Shown in pieces: positions 51,423 through 60,805 of a stretch of DNA of 64,000 nt (positions are counted from its first letter, which is position 1; each line of letters starts with the position of its first letter). A program made the translations under genes and the position numbers. The notes below the pieces were generated by a model. That model did not search any database, was not told the origin of the DNA, and saw only the letters and a list, made by a program, of their open reading frames with translations. This stretch comes from Streptomyces canus 299MFChir4.1 (GTDB lineage: Bacteria; Actinomycetota; Actinomycetes; Streptomycetales; Streptomycetaceae), in contig NZ_KB911582.1 of assembly GCF_000383615.1 (NCBI RefSeq), forward strand, positions 393,271 through 457,270. The letters are read 5' to 3'.

Positions 51423-51495
51423 CTCTCCCGACTGGACTCGAACCAGTAACCTGCCGGTTAACAGCCGGCTGCTCTGCCAATTGAGCTACGGAAGA
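51423..51495 (-). tRNA. tRNA-Asn (GTT), copy 1
   Basis: 73 nt. Acceptor TCTTCCG/CGGGAGA (one G-U pair), anticodon loop CTGTTAA, T-loop TTCGAGT, discriminator G. It differs from copy 2 mainly in two acceptor bases. The two genes are 6 bp apart on the same strand and surely co-transcribed. Confidence 0.93.
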
Positions 51496-51501
51496 TCGAA
51501 G

Positions 51502-51574
51502 CTCCCCCGACTGGACTCGAACCAGTAACCTGCCGGTTAACAGCCGGCTGCTCTGCCAATTGAGCTACGGAGGA
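51502..51574 (-). tRNA. tRNA-Asn (GTT), copy 2
   Basis: 73 nt. Acceptor TCCTCCG/CGGGGGA (one G-U pair), same anticodon arm and T-arm as copy 1, discriminator G, no encoded CCA. It is the promoter-proximal of the tandem pair. Confidence 0.93.
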
Positions 51575-51685
51575 TTGCCTCGTTGCATCGAACGTACCTC
51601 CCTGGGTATTCGCCAGGGGGCGGGCGCTCGCTGCGACACATACATTAGCGCAAGCAGGGGGGTGCTCCGCCAATCGGTTCCCCTG

Positions 51686-51733
51686 ACACCGATACAGACA
51701 CCGATAGCAACACCGATACCGACACCGACGTCG
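51686..51733. repeat. four 12-bp tandem repeats upstream of the YtxH-like gene
   Basis: Four consecutive units of ACACCGATANNN (the last is ACACCGACGTCG), ending 32 bp before the YtxH-like start codon. Length and spacing do not suit a CRISPR array. Repeat-number variation between strains would be expected. It lies where the promoter or leader should be. Confidence 0.7.
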
Positions 51734-51765
51734 CACCGGAGACCTCGCAAGGAAGGGTGGCCGCC

Positions 51766-52071
51766 ATGCGCTACAAGCTCACGTTCGTGGTCGGACTGAC
51801 TCTGGGTTACGTGCTGGGCACCCGTGCCGGGCGCGAGCGCTACGAGCAGTTGAAGAAATCCGCCCGTCAGGTCGCCCAGAACCCCGCCGTCCGCAACACC
51901 GCGGAGACCGCGGCCCAGCAGGGCCGCCAGTTCGCCGGCAAGGCGTACCACGTGGTCAGTGACAAGGTGGGCGACCGAGTGCCGGAGTCCGTGTCCCAGC
52001 GGGTGCGCTCGCTGCGGGATCGCAACACCAACGGCACCGCCGAGGACGACTGGGGCACGAGCCCCACCTGA
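51766..52071 (+). CDS. YtxH-like small membrane-anchored protein
   Basis: A 101-aa protein with a short hydrophobic glycine-rich helix (KLTFVVGLTLGYVLGTRAG) and a long amphipathic basic/acidic helix (RERYEQLKKSARQVAQNPAV, RQFAGKAYHVVSDKVGDRVP). This matches YtxH-family proteins, linked to stress in Bacillus. ATG 51766 with GGAAGG nine bases upstream is preferred over GTG 51757. It is followed by a strong terminator. Confidence 0.8.
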   Translation: MRYKLTFVVGLTLGYVLGTRAGRERYEQLKKSARQVAQNPAVRNTAETAAQQGRQFAGKAYHVVSDKVGDRVPESVSQRVRSLRDRNTNGTAEDDWGTSPT

Positions 52072-52093
52072 ATCAGGCGTGACACAACCCACA

Positions 52094-52132
52094 CGCGGGC
52101 GCGGGACCGGAGGCACCGGTCCCGCGCCCGCG
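52094..52132 (+). terminator. strong terminator after the YtxH-like gene
   Basis: A perfect 17-bp stem (CGCGGGCGCGGGACCGG and its complement) with loop AGGCA, beginning 22 bp after the stop. It isolates the FGGY kinase gene. Confidence 0.8.
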
Positions 52133-52164
52133 CGACTGGGCGCACCGTTGCGACGCTACGCCCA

Positions 52165-52177
52165 TAGAATTTCCGCC
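52165..52177 (+). promoter_or_regulatory. probable leaderless promoter of the FGGY kinase
   Basis: TAGAAT (52165-52170), a near-consensus -10, ends 7 bp before the ATG at 52178 and no Shine-Dalgarno precedes that ATG. Transcription would start at or next to the initiation codon, giving a leaderless mRNA, a common class in Streptomyces. No good -35 is seen. Confidence 0.55.
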
Positions 52178-53614
52178 ATGGGGATAGTCGCCGGGTTGGA
52201 CAGCTCGCCCGAATTCACTCGCATCGTCGTCTGCGACGCCGACAGCGGTGCCGTGCTCAAACAGGGGTACGCGCCCCACCCGGTCGAGGGCCGTCCATCC
52301 GACGTCGACCCCCAGGCGTGGCTCCTCTCCCTCGGCGAAGCCGCCGGTGGCGGTCTCCTGGAGGGCGTACAGGCCATCGGCGTGTCCTCGCAGCAGAACG
52401 CCGTCGTGCCCCTCGACGCCCAGGGCAACACCGTGCGCCCCGCCATGGTCGGCGGCGACAAGCGCGCGCAGGTCGCCGCGGCCGACCTCGTCGACGCGCT
52501 CGGCGGGCGCGAGGCGTGGGCGCAGGCGGTGGGGTGTGTGCCGCAGGCCGCGCAGCCCGTGACCAAGCTGCGCTGGCTGAACAAGACCGAACCCGACGCC
52601 GCCCTGCGCACCGCCGTTCTCCTCCAGGCGCACGACTGGCTGGTGTGGCAGCTGCTCGGCCGCCCGGTGAGACGGACCACCGACCGCGGTGGCGCCTCCG
52701 GCACCGGCTACTGGTCCGCCGCGACCGGCGCCTACCGCGCAGACCTCGTCGAGCTGGCCCTCGGCCACCAGGCGATGCTCCCCGAGGTGATCGGCCCGGC
52801 GGACGCGGCCGGTACGACCCCGGAGGGGCTGCTGATCTCCGCGGGGACCGGCGAGACCATGGCCGCCGCCTTCGGTCTCGGGATCGGGCTCGGGGACGCC
52901 GTCGTGTCGCTGGGCGCGTCCGGGTCCGTGATGGCCGTGCACCACGAGGCGCTCGTCGACAACACCGGGATGATCACCTCCCTGGCCGACGCGACCGGCA
53001 TGCACCTGCCCGTCGTGACCACCCTGAACGCCGTACGGACTCTGCGCGGGGCCGCCGAGATGCTCGGCCTCGGTGATCTGGAGAGCCTGTCGGACCTGGC
53101 GATGAAGTCGACACCGGGCGCCCACGGGCTCGTACTGCTGCCCTATCTGGAAGGCGAGCGGACGCCGAACCTGCCGCACACCGCGGGGACGCTCAGCGGG
53201 CTCAGGCGGGAGTCGATGAAGCCGGAGCACCTGGCGCGGGCCGCGTTCGAGGGGATGCTGTGCGGGCTCGCCGACGCGCTCGATGTGCTGCGCGGCCGAG
53301 GGGTCGAGGTGCGGCGGGTCTTCCTGCTGGGGGCCGCCGCCGAGCTGTCCGCCGTACAGGCCGCCGCGCCCGCGCTGTTCGGCGCGCAGGTCGTCGTGCC
53401 GCAGCCTGCGGACTACGCGGCGATCGGTGCCGCCCGGCAGGCGGCGTGGGCGCTCGGGGTGTCGCAGGGCACCCTCGACCCGCGCACCCCGCCGATGTGG
53501 CAGGGCCCGGCCGGACAGGTCCTGGAGCCGGGCGAGGAGCTGGCGGTGGGGCAGGCGGTGCGGCAGCAGTACGTGTCGGTGCGGGAGCAGACGTATCCTG
53601 GCGCGTTCCGCTAG
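52178..53614 (+). CDS. FGGY-family carbohydrate kinase (xylulokinase-like)
   Basis: A 478-aa kinase. Phosphate-1 segment IVAGLDSSPEFTRIVVCD (family: GIDxGTxSxK; Ser-Pro-Glu-Phe is unusual), IGVSSQQNAVVPLDAQG, LLQAHDWLVWQLLGRPV, and the ATP-side SLGASGSVMAVHHEALV, YLEGERTPNLPHTAGT, and RRVFLLGAAAELSAVQ. Xylulokinase is the nearest type. The conserved motif 'GGGAxS' reads LGAAAELS here. It is preceded by a leaderless promoter. An isolated gene with no sugar operon around it. Confidence 0.82.
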   Translation: MGIVAGLDSSPEFTRIVVCDADSGAVLKQGYAPHPVEGRPSDVDPQAWLLSLGEAAGGGLLEGVQAIGVSSQQNAVVPLDAQGNTVRPAMVGGDKRAQVAAADLVDALGGREAWAQAVGCVPQAAQPVTKLRWLNKTEPDAALRTAVLLQAHDWLVWQLLGRPVRRTTDRGGASGTGYWSAATGAYRADLVELALGHQAMLPEVIGPADAAGTTPEGLLISAGTGETMAAAFGLGIGLGDAVVSLGASGSVMAVHHEALVDNTGMITSLADATGMHLPVVTTLNAVRTLRGAAEMLGLGDLESLSDLAMKSTPGAHGLVLLPYLEGERTPNLPHTAGTLSGLRRESMKPEHLARAAFEGMLCGLADALDVLRGRGVEVRRVFLLGAAAELSAVQAAAPALFGAQVVVPQPADYAAIGAARQAAWALGVSQGTLDPRTPPMWQGPAGQVLEPGEELAVGQAVRQQYVSVREQTYPGAFR

Positions 53615-53783
53615 ACACGGATCCGGAAGGTAAGACACCGGTATGAGCGCGCCCGACGGCGACCCGTAGGGTTGTACGAAGCACTGCTCTCGGCTTAATC
53701 GGTTGAGGTAACGCGGGTGGAGTGTCCGACGATAGGGGCCAGGGGCAACCACTCGCCCCGTCGCCGACTCCGAGAGACGTAGC

Positions 53784-55517
53784 GTGCTCATACGACTTCT
53801 GCGGACCTATCTCAGGCCCTACAAGAAACCCATCGCCCTCCTGGTGCTGCTGCAGTTCCTCCAGACCTGCGCCACCCTCTACCTGCCCACGCTCAACGCG
53901 GACATCATCGACAACGGTGTCGTGAACGGCGACACCGGCTACATCCTGAGCTTCGGCGCTCTGATGATCGGCATCTCGCTGGTGCAGGTGGTGTGCAACA
54001 TCGGGGCCGTGTTCTACGGCGCCCGGACCGCCGCCGCGCTCGGCCGGGACATGCGGGCGGCGGTCTTCGACCGGGTGCAGTCGTTCTCGGCGCGCGAGGT
54101 GGGCCACTTCGGTGCGCCCACGCTGATCACCCGTACGACCAATGACGTGCAGCAGGTCCAGATGCTGGCCCTGATGACGTTCACCCTGCTGGTGTCGGCG
54201 CCCATCATGTGTGTCGGCGGCATCGTGCTGGCGCTCGGTCTGGACGTGCCGCTGTCCGCCGTGCTGGTGGCCGTGGTGCCGACGCTGGGCATCTGCGTGA
54301 CGTTGATCGTACGGCGGCTGCGGCCGCTGTTCCGGTCCATGCAGGTGCGCCTCGACACCGTGAACCGGGTGCTGCGCGAGCAGATCAGCGGCAACCGGGT
54401 CATCCGGGCGTTCGTCCGGGACGAGTACGAGGAGGGCCGCTTCCGTAAGGCGAACACCGACCTGACGGAGATCTCCCTCAAGACCGGCAACCTACTCGCG
54501 CTGATGTTCCCCGTGGTCATGACGACGGTGAACCTGTCGTCGATCGCGGTGGTGTGGTTCGGTGCCCACCGGATCGACAGCGGCGGGATGCAGATCGGTG
54601 ATCTGACCGCGTTCCTCGCCTATCTGATGCAGATCGTCATGTCCGTGATGATGGCCACCTTCATGTTCATGATGGTGCCGCGCGCGGAGGTGTGCGCCGA
54701 GCGCATCCAGGAGGTCCTTGACACCTCGTCGAGCGTGGTCCCGCCCGTCGCTCCCGTGCGCGAGCTGCGGCGGCACGGGCATCTGGAGTTGCGCGGTGCG
54801 GGCTTCCGCTACCCGGGCGCCGAGGAGCCGGTGCTGAAGGCGATCGACCTGGTGGCCCGGCCCGGCGAGGTGACCGCCGTGATCGGCTCGACCGGCAGCG
54901 GCAAGTCCACCCTGCTGGGGCTCGTCCCCCGGCTGTTCGACGCGACCGACGGCGAGGTGCTCGTCGACGGCACCGAGGTGTCGACCATCGATCCGAAGCT
55001 GCTGGCCAAGACCGTCGGGCTCGTGCCGCAGAAGCCGTATCTCTTCGCGGGCACGGTCGCCACGAACCTGCGCTACGGCAATCCGGACGCCACGGACGAG
55101 GAGCTGTGGCACGCGCTGGAGGTGGCGCAGGCCAAGGACTTCGTCGAGCGGCTGGAGAACGGGCTCGACTCCCCCATCGCCCAGGGCGGCAGCAACGTCT
55201 CCGGCGGTCAGCGCCAGCGGCTCGCCATCGCGCGCACGCTCGTGCAGCGCCCGGAGATCTATCTCTTCGACGACTCCTTCTCCGCCCTCGACTACGCGAC
55301 CGACGCGGCCCTGCGCGCGGCGCTCGCCGAGGAGACCGCGGAGGCGACCGTCGTGATCGTCGCCCAGCGGGTGGCCACCATCCGCGACGCCGACCGGATC
55401 GTCGTCCTCGACGAGGGCCGGGTCGTCGGCACCGGCACCCACCGCGCGCTGATGGCGGACAACGAGACCTACCGGGAGATCGTGCTCTCCCAGCTCACGG
55501 AAGCGGAGGCTGCCTGA
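53784..55517 (+). CDS. ABC exporter half-transporter with degenerate ATP site
   Basis: A 577-aa type-I exporter subunit: six membrane helices (residues ~15-310) and a nucleotide-binding domain. Walker A GSTGSGKSTL, signature NVSGGQRQRLAIAR (canonical), Walker B IYLFDDSFSALD with Asp where the catalytic Glu should be. That Asp marks the non-catalytic site of heterodimeric exporters such as LmrCD/BmrCD. GTG 53784. The stop overlaps the partner's ATG by 1 bp. Confidence 0.9.
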   Translation: MLIRLLRTYLRPYKKPIALLVLLQFLQTCATLYLPTLNADIIDNGVVNGDTGYILSFGALMIGISLVQVVCNIGAVFYGARTAAALGRDMRAAVFDRVQSFSAREVGHFGAPTLITRTTNDVQQVQMLALMTFTLLVSAPIMCVGGIVLALGLDVPLSAVLVAVVPTLGICVTLIVRRLRPLFRSMQVRLDTVNRVLREQISGNRVIRAFVRDEYEEGRFRKANTDLTEISLKTGNLLALMFPVVMTTVNLSSIAVVWFGAHRIDSGGMQIGDLTAFLAYLMQIVMSVMMATFMFMMVPRAEVCAERIQEVLDTSSSVVPPVAPVRELRRHGHLELRGAGFRYPGAEEPVLKAIDLVARPGEVTAVIGSTGSGKSTLLGLVPRLFDATDGEVLVDGTEVSTIDPKLLAKTVGLVPQKPYLFAGTVATNLRYGNPDATDEELWHALEVAQAKDFVERLENGLDSPIAQGGSNVSGGQRQRLAIARTLVQRPEIYLFDDSFSALDYATDAALRAALAEETAEATVVIVAQRVATIRDADRIVVLDEGRVVGTGTHRALMADNETYREIVLSQLTEAEAA

Positions 55518-57445
55518 TGGCCGGGCCCATGGGGCGCATGATGGCGGGCGGCGGTCCCGAGACCCGGTCGATCGACTTCAAGGTGTCCGGCAGGCGGCTG
55601 CTCGCCCGGTTCAAACCGGAGCGGCTCACCCTCTACGCGATGCTGTGCTGCGTCGTGGTGAGCGTCGGCCTCAACGTGGCCGGGCCGAAGATCCTCGGCG
55701 AGGCCACCGACCTGGTCTTCGCGGGCATCATCGGCCGACAGATGCCCGCCGGCGCCAGCAAGGAAGAGGTCCTCGCGGGGATGCGGGAGCGCGGCGAGGG
55801 TCAGGTCGCCGACATGCTCCGCAGCACCGACTTCACCCCCGGCGAGGGCATCGACTTCACCGCCGTGGGGCATGTGCTGCTCTTCGCGGTCGGGGTGTTC
55901 CTCGTCGCGGGGCTACTGATGGCGGTAGCGACACGGCTGGTCAACCGGACCGTCAACCGCACGATGTTCCGGATGCGCGAGGACGTGCAGACGAAGATGT
56001 CGCGGCTGCCGCTGTCGTACTTCGACAAGCGCCAGCGCGGCGAGGTCCTGTCCCGCGCCACGAACGACATCGACAACATCGGCCAGACCCTCCAGCAGTC
56101 GATGGGCCAGCTGATCAACTCGCTGCTCACCATCATCGGTGTGCTCGCGATGATGTTCTGGGTGTCCTGGCTGCTGGCCCTGGTCGCGCTGGTCACCGTC
56201 CCGCTGTCGTTCGTCGTCGCCACGCGCGTGGGCAAGCGCTCGCAGCCGCACTTCGTGCAGCAGTGGCGCTCCACCGGCAAGCTCAACGCCCACATCGAGG
56301 AGATGTACACCGGGCACACCCTGGTGAAGGTGTTCGGCCGCCAGGACGAGTCGGCGGCGCAGTTCGCCGAGCAGAACGAGGCGCTGTACGAGGCCGGGTT
56401 CAAGGCGCAGTTCAACAGCGGGGTCATGCAGCCGCTGATGATGTTCGTCTCGAACCTCAACTACGTGCTGGTGGCGGTCGTGGGCGGGCTGCGGGTCGCG
56501 ACCGGCTCCCTGTCCATCGGTGACGTGCAGGCCTTCATCCAGTACTCCCGGCAGTTCTCGATGCCGCTGACGCAGGTCGCGTCGATGGCGAACCTCGTGC
56601 AGTCGGGTGTCGCCTCGGCCGAGCGGATCTTCGAACTCCTCGACGCGGAGGAGCAGGAGGCCGACCCGGTCCCGAGCGCGAAGCCGGAGGAACTGCGCGG
56701 GCGGGTCGCCCTGGAGCACGTCTCCTTCCGCTACGACCCCGACAAGCCGCTCATCGACGACCTCTCCCTGAAGGTCGAACCCGGGCACACGGTCGCGATC
56801 GTCGGCCCGACGGGAGCCGGGAAGACCACCCTGGTCAACCTGCTCATGCGGTTCTACGAGGTCTCGGGCGGCCGGATCACCCTCGACGGCGTGGACATCT
56901 CGACGATGTCCCGGGACGACCTGCGCGCCGGGATCGGCATGGTGCTCCAGGACACCTGGCTGTTCGGCGGCACGATCGCGGAGAACATCGCGTACGGCGC
57001 CGCACGCGAGGTCACCCCGGGCGAGATCGAGGAGGCGGCCCGGGCGGCCCACGCGGACCGGTTCATCCGGACCCTGCCCGAGGGCTACGACACCGTGATC
57101 GACGACGAGGGCAGCGGGGTGAGCGCGGGCGAGAAGCAGCTCATCACCATCGCCCGGGCGTTCCTGTCGGACCCGGTGATCCTGGTCCTCGACGAGGCGA
57201 CGAGTTCGGTGGACACCCGTACCGAGGTCCTGATCCAGAAGGCGATGGCCAAACTGGCGCACGGCCGCACCTCGTTCGTCATCGCGCACCGTCTGTCGAC
57301 GATCCGGGACGCGGACACGATCCTCGTCATGGAGAACGGATCGATCGTCGAACAGGGCACGCACACGGACCTGTTGGAGGCCGACGGGGCGTACGCGCGC
57401 CTGTACAAGGCGCAGTTCGCGCAGGCGGTGGCGGAAGTGGACTAG
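55517..57445 (+). CDS. ABC exporter half-transporter, catalytic partner
   Basis: A 642-aa subunit with a Gly/Met-rich N-terminal leader (MAGPMGRMMAGGGPETRSID), six membrane helices and an ~60-residue insertion between helices 1 and 2 (GASKEEVLAGMRERGEGQVA, DMLRSTDFTPGEG). The ATPase has Walker A GPTGAGKTTLVN, intact Walker B VILVLDEATSSVD, and a non-canonical signature GVSAGEKQLITIARA, which would complete the weak site with the partner's Walker motifs. Multidrug- or lipid-type substrate. ATG 55517 overlaps the upstream stop. Confidence 0.9.
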   Translation: MAGPMGRMMAGGGPETRSIDFKVSGRRLLARFKPERLTLYAMLCCVVVSVGLNVAGPKILGEATDLVFAGIIGRQMPAGASKEEVLAGMRERGEGQVADMLRSTDFTPGEGIDFTAVGHVLLFAVGVFLVAGLLMAVATRLVNRTVNRTMFRMREDVQTKMSRLPLSYFDKRQRGEVLSRATNDIDNIGQTLQQSMGQLINSLLTIIGVLAMMFWVSWLLALVALVTVPLSFVVATRVGKRSQPHFVQQWRSTGKLNAHIEEMYTGHTLVKVFGRQDESAAQFAEQNEALYEAGFKAQFNSGVMQPLMMFVSNLNYVLVAVVGGLRVATGSLSIGDVQAFIQYSRQFSMPLTQVASMANLVQSGVASAERIFELLDAEEQEADPVPSAKPEELRGRVALEHVSFRYDPDKPLIDDLSLKVEPGHTVAIVGPTGAGKTTLVNLLMRFYEVSGGRITLDGVDISTMSRDDLRAGIGMVLQDTWLFGGTIAENIAYGAAREVTPGEIEEAARAAHADRFIRTLPEGYDTVIDDEGSGVSAGEKQLITIARAFLSDPVILVLDEATSSVDTRTEVLIQKAMAKLAHGRTSFVIAHRLSTIRDADTILVMENGSIVEQGTHTDLLEADGAYARLYKAQFAQAVAEVD

Positions 57446-57447
57446 CG

Positions 57448-57477
57448 GGAAGGGGTCGTCGGGAAACGACCCCTTCC
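57448..57477. terminator. bidirectional terminator between ABC exporter and hrdA
   Basis: GGAAGGGGTCGT and ACGACCCCTTCC form a perfect 12-bp stem with a 6-base loop, sitting exactly between the two convergent stops (57445 and 57478). Confidence 0.8.
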
Positions 57478-58803
57478 TCAGTCCAGGTATCCCCTCAGCT
57501 GGTCCGCGAAGGCGTGGTCCCGCAGCTTGTTGAGCGTCTTCGACTCGATCTGGCGAATCCGTTCCCGTGTGACGCCGAAGATGCGGCCGATCTCCTCCAG
57601 CGTGCGGGCCCGGCCGTCGGCCAGTCCGTACCGGAGTTGGACCACCTTGCGTTCACGCTCGCCCAGAGTGGACAGCACCGCTTCCAGGTGCTCCCTGAGC
57701 AGCAGGAACGCCGCCGACTCGACCGGAGAGGCCGCGTCGCCGTCCTCGATGAGGTCACCGAGGGCGACGTCGTCCTCCTCGCCCACCGGGGCGTGCAGGG
57801 ACACCGGTTCCTGGGCCAGGCGCAGGACCTCGCTGACGCGCTCCGGGGCGAGGTCGAGGTGGGCCGCGACCTCTTCCGGGGTCGGTTCGTAGCCGCGTTC
57901 CTGGAGCATGCGGCGCTGGACGCGGACGACCCGGTTGATCAACTCGACGACGTGGACCGGGACTCGGATCGTCCGGGCCTGGTCGGCGAGGGCCCGGGAC
58001 ATGGCCTGGCGGATCCACCAGGTGGCGTAGGTGGAGAACTTGTAGCCGCGGGCGTAGTCGAACTTCTCGACCGCCCGGATCAGGCCCAGGTTGCCTTCCT
58101 GCACCAGGTCGAGCATGGTCAGGCCGCGGCCGACGTACCGTTTCGCGACGGACACGACGAGCCGCAGGTTCGCCTCGATGAGGCGGCGCTTGGCCATCCG
58201 GCCCAGAACGACCAGCCGGTCCAGGTCGAGCGCCAACTGGCTGTCCAGATCGGGAGTGTTGAGCAGTTTCTCCTCGGCGAACAGGCCGGCCTCGACCCGG
58301 CGGGCGAGGTCGACCTCCTCGGCCGCGGTGAGCAGCGGGATGCGGCCGATCTCCCGCAGGTACTGGCGGAACAGGTCCGAGGACGGGCCGCCGGTGTCGA
58401 CTCGGCCGCGGGGCGGCTCGGGCGGTTCGGCCGGCTCGGTCTCCACGTGCTCCAGGGCTTCCGCGGGCGGGGCGTCCGGCTCCGCCTCGGGGTGGTGCGC
58501 GACACGGTTCTGCGGGGGCACCGCGACGAGAACGTCGGGCTCGGCGTCCTGCTCTGTCGTGTCGTCGGTACTGTTCTCGGTCTGTGCGAGGGTCTGGGTC
58601 TGCACGGGGGCGACCTCCAGGATGATCGCTGCCAGGGAGGGCGGCAGCGGTACTTCGGGGGCGGAGTCGGCGGCCTCGCCGCTGTCCGTCCCGTACGCGA
58701 TGAGCGGAACCGCGGGGGTCTGGGACCCGCTGGGGACGGATCGGCCGCGCTCCGAGGACTCAGGCACCGGAACCCAGTGTGGAGTACGACGCGTCGCCGC
58801 CAC
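57478..58803 (-). CDS. hrdA: principal-like RNA polymerase sigma factor HrdA
   Basis: A 441-aa sigma-70 factor. Regions 1.2 ([20 protein letters not shown]), 2 ([60 protein letters not shown]), 3 and 4.2 ([20 protein letters not shown]) are intact and nearly identical to HrdB. The N-terminal ~140 residues are acidic, Pro-rich and divergent, shorter than in HrdB. Adjacent position to dnaG matches HrdA. The GTG at 58803 has no good Shine-Dalgarno; a start a few codons later is possible. HrdA is dispensable in S. coelicolor. Confidence 0.82.
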   Translation of the reverse strand: MAATRRTPHWVPVPESSERGRSVPSGSQTPAVPLIAYGTDSGEAADSAPEVPLPPSLAAIILEVAPVQTQTLAQTENSTDDTTEQDAEPDVLVAVPPQNRVAHHPEAEPDAPPAEALEHVETEPAEPPEPPRGRVDTGGPSSDLFRQYLREIGRIPLLTAAEEVDLARRVEAGLFAEEKLLNTPDLDSQLALDLDRLVVLGRMAKRRLIEANLRLVVSVAKRYVGRGLTMLDLVQEGNLGLIRAVEKFDYARGYKFSTYATWWIRQAMSRALADQARTIRVPVHVVELINRVVRVQRRMLQERGYEPTPEEVAAHLDLAPERVSEVLRLAQEPVSLHAPVGEEDDVALGDLIEDGDAASPVESAAFLLLREHLEAVLSTLGERERKVVQLRYGLADGRARTLEEIGRIFGVTRERIRQIESKTLNKLRDHAFADQLRGYLD

Positions 58804-58868
58804 GAGGGGCGTGCGGTGACTTTTTGCAATCGGGTCGTGACCGCGCAGTTACTCCGCCGTACGCGTCG

Positions 58869-60776
58869 CTAGAGGGCGGCGGCCCCATGCTCCCGCAGTG
58901 CCTGGCCGTACTGCTGGAGGACCCACAGTTCGTTCTGCACGGCGGCCAGGTGGGCCGGGTCGCCGCCGCTGCCGAGGCGGACCAGGGTGCCCTGGATCTC
59001 CTGGATGCGGCGGTCGACGGCGCGGCGGCGGACCGTGACCAGCTGGTCGCCCGCGTAGTTCTCGTCGACCGTCTTGCGCATGATCGCCTCGACGGCCAGC
59101 TCCGTGACCATCGCGCGGACCGTGTCGTCGGGGGCGGCCTCGCGGACCCGGACGAGGTAGTCCTGGGAGTCCTGGACGCCGTACTCCGCGCCGCCCGCGT
59201 CCATGATGGCCTGGCGTACGGCCGCGTAGGGCGGAGCGGTGAACTCGTCGATGCCGTACGCGTCGAAGGCCGGGGAGACCAGCTCGGGGCGCTGGAGCGC
59301 GAGTTTGAGCAGCTCGCGCTCGGTGGCGTAGACGGGGTTGCGCAGGGTGAGGGCCGGGCCGGAGACGGCGGGGCGGTGCGCTCCGTCGTACGACGGCTGC
59401 TGCGGACCGCGTCCCGAGGGGGCCGGGCCCTTGCCGCCGCGGTCGCGGGCCCACCGGGCCAGCTGGGCCACCCGCTTGACCACGAACTGGGTGTCGAGGA
59501 TGCCGAGCATGCCGGCGAGCTGGACGGCGACCTCGTGCTGGGCGCCGCTGTTCTTGATGCGGGCGACGATCGGGGCGGCCTCGTCCAGGGCGGCGGCGCG
59601 GCCGGCGGGGGTGTCGAGGTCGTAGCGGACGACGATCTGGCGCAGCGCGAACTCGAAGAGCGGGGTGCGGGGTTCGACCAGGTCGGCGACCGCCTCGTCG
59701 CCCTTGGCCAGGCGCAGCTCGCAGGGGTCCATGCCGTCGGGGGCGATCGCGATGTAGGTCTCGGCGGCGAACTTCTGGTCGTCCTCGAAGGCGCGCAGGG
59801 CCGCCTTCTGGCCGGCCGCGTCGCCGTCGAAGGTGAAGATCACGCGGGCCGAGCCGTTGTCCATCAGCAGCCGGCGCAGGATCTTGATGTGGTCGCCGCC
59901 GAAGGCCGTGCCGCAGGTGGCGATGGCGGTGGTGACGCCGGCGAGGTGGCAGGCCATGACGTCGGTGTAGCCCTCGACGACGACCGCGCGGGACGCCTTG
60001 GCGATGTCCTTCTTCGCGAGGTCGATGCCGTAGAGGACCTGGGACTTGCGGTAGATCGCCGTGTCGGGCGTGTTGAGGTACTTGGGTCCGTTGTCCGCCT
60101 CGTAGAGCTTGCGCGCGCCGAAGCCGACGACGTCGCCGCCGATGTCGCGGATGGGCCACATCAGGCGGCCGCGGAAGCGGTCGATGGGGCCGCGGCGGCC
60201 CTCCTGGGCGAGACCGGAGAGCAGGATCTCCTTGTCGCTGAAGCCCTTGCCGCGCAGGAAGCGGGTGAGGTGGTCCCAGCCCTGGGGGCTGTACCCGACG
60301 GAGAAGTGCGCGGCGGCGGCCTGGTCGAAGCCGCGCTCGGCGAGGAACTGGCGGCCGGTGTCGGCCTCCGGGCTGGTGGCCAGCTGCTCCATGTACCAGT
60401 CGGCGGCGATCTTGTGGGCCTCGACCAGGCGGATGCGCTCGCCGCGCTGGTGGGAGGGGTTGTAGCCGCCCTCCTCGTACCGCAGCGTGATGCCGGCCTG
60501 GGCGGCCAGGCGCTCGACCGACTCGGAGAAGGTGAGGTGGTCGACCTTCATCACGAACGTGATGGTGTCGCCGCCCTCCTGGCAGCCGAAGCAGTGGAAG
60601 AGACCCTTGCTCGGACTGACCTGGAAGGACGGCGACTTCTCGTCGTGGAAGGGGCACAGGCCCTTGAGGTTGCCACCGCCCGCGTTGCGCAGCTGGAGGT
60701 ACTCGGACACGACGGCGTCGATCGGGACCGCGTCCCGTACCGCCTTCACGTCCTCGTCGTTGATCCGTCCTGCCAC
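58869..60776 (-). CDS. dnaG: DNA primase DnaG
   Basis: A 635-aa primase. Zinc ligands Cys41, His44, Cys62 and Cys65 (CPFHDEK, FHCFGC), the Toprim core VVVEGYTDVMACHLAG and VIFTFDGDAAGQKAALRAFE, and a C-terminal helicase-interaction domain from about residue 450. It synthesises RNA primers for replication. GTG 60776. It is followed 66 bp on by hrdA, the ancient dnaG-sigma pairing. Confidence 0.97.
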   Translation of the reverse strand: MAGRINDEDVKAVRDAVPIDAVVSEYLQLRNAGGGNLKGLCPFHDEKSPSFQVSPSKGLFHCFGCQEGGDTITFVMKVDHLTFSESVERLAAQAGITLRYEEGGYNPSHQRGERIRLVEAHKIAADWYMEQLATSPEADTGRQFLAERGFDQAAAAHFSVGYSPQGWDHLTRFLRGKGFSDKEILLSGLAQEGRRGPIDRFRGRLMWPIRDIGGDVVGFGARKLYEADNGPKYLNTPDTAIYRKSQVLYGIDLAKKDIAKASRAVVVEGYTDVMACHLAGVTTAIATCGTAFGGDHIKILRRLLMDNGSARVIFTFDGDAAGQKAALRAFEDDQKFAAETYIAIAPDGMDPCELRLAKGDEAVADLVEPRTPLFEFALRQIVVRYDLDTPAGRAAALDEAAPIVARIKNSGAQHEVAVQLAGMLGILDTQFVVKRVAQLARWARDRGGKGPAPSGRGPQQPSYDGAHRPAVSGPALTLRNPVYATERELLKLALQRPELVSPAFDAYGIDEFTAPPYAAVRQAIMDAGGAEYGVQDSQDYLVRVREAAPDDTVRAMVTELAVEAIMRKTVDENYAGDQLVTVRRRAVDRRIQEIQGTLVRLGSGGDPAHLAAVQNELWVLQQYGQALREHGAAAL

Positions 60777-60805
60777 GCGTGAAGTCTACGGGGAGGTACT
60801 GACAC

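Noticed and set aside
51686..51733. CRISPR-like repeats
   Set aside because: Units are 12 bp and contiguous without spacers; no cas genes.
57478..58803. Assignment of the sigma factor as HrdB
   Set aside because: N-terminus is shorter than HrdB and the gene adjoins dnaG, as hrdA does; HrdB is expected elsewhere. Not fully certain.
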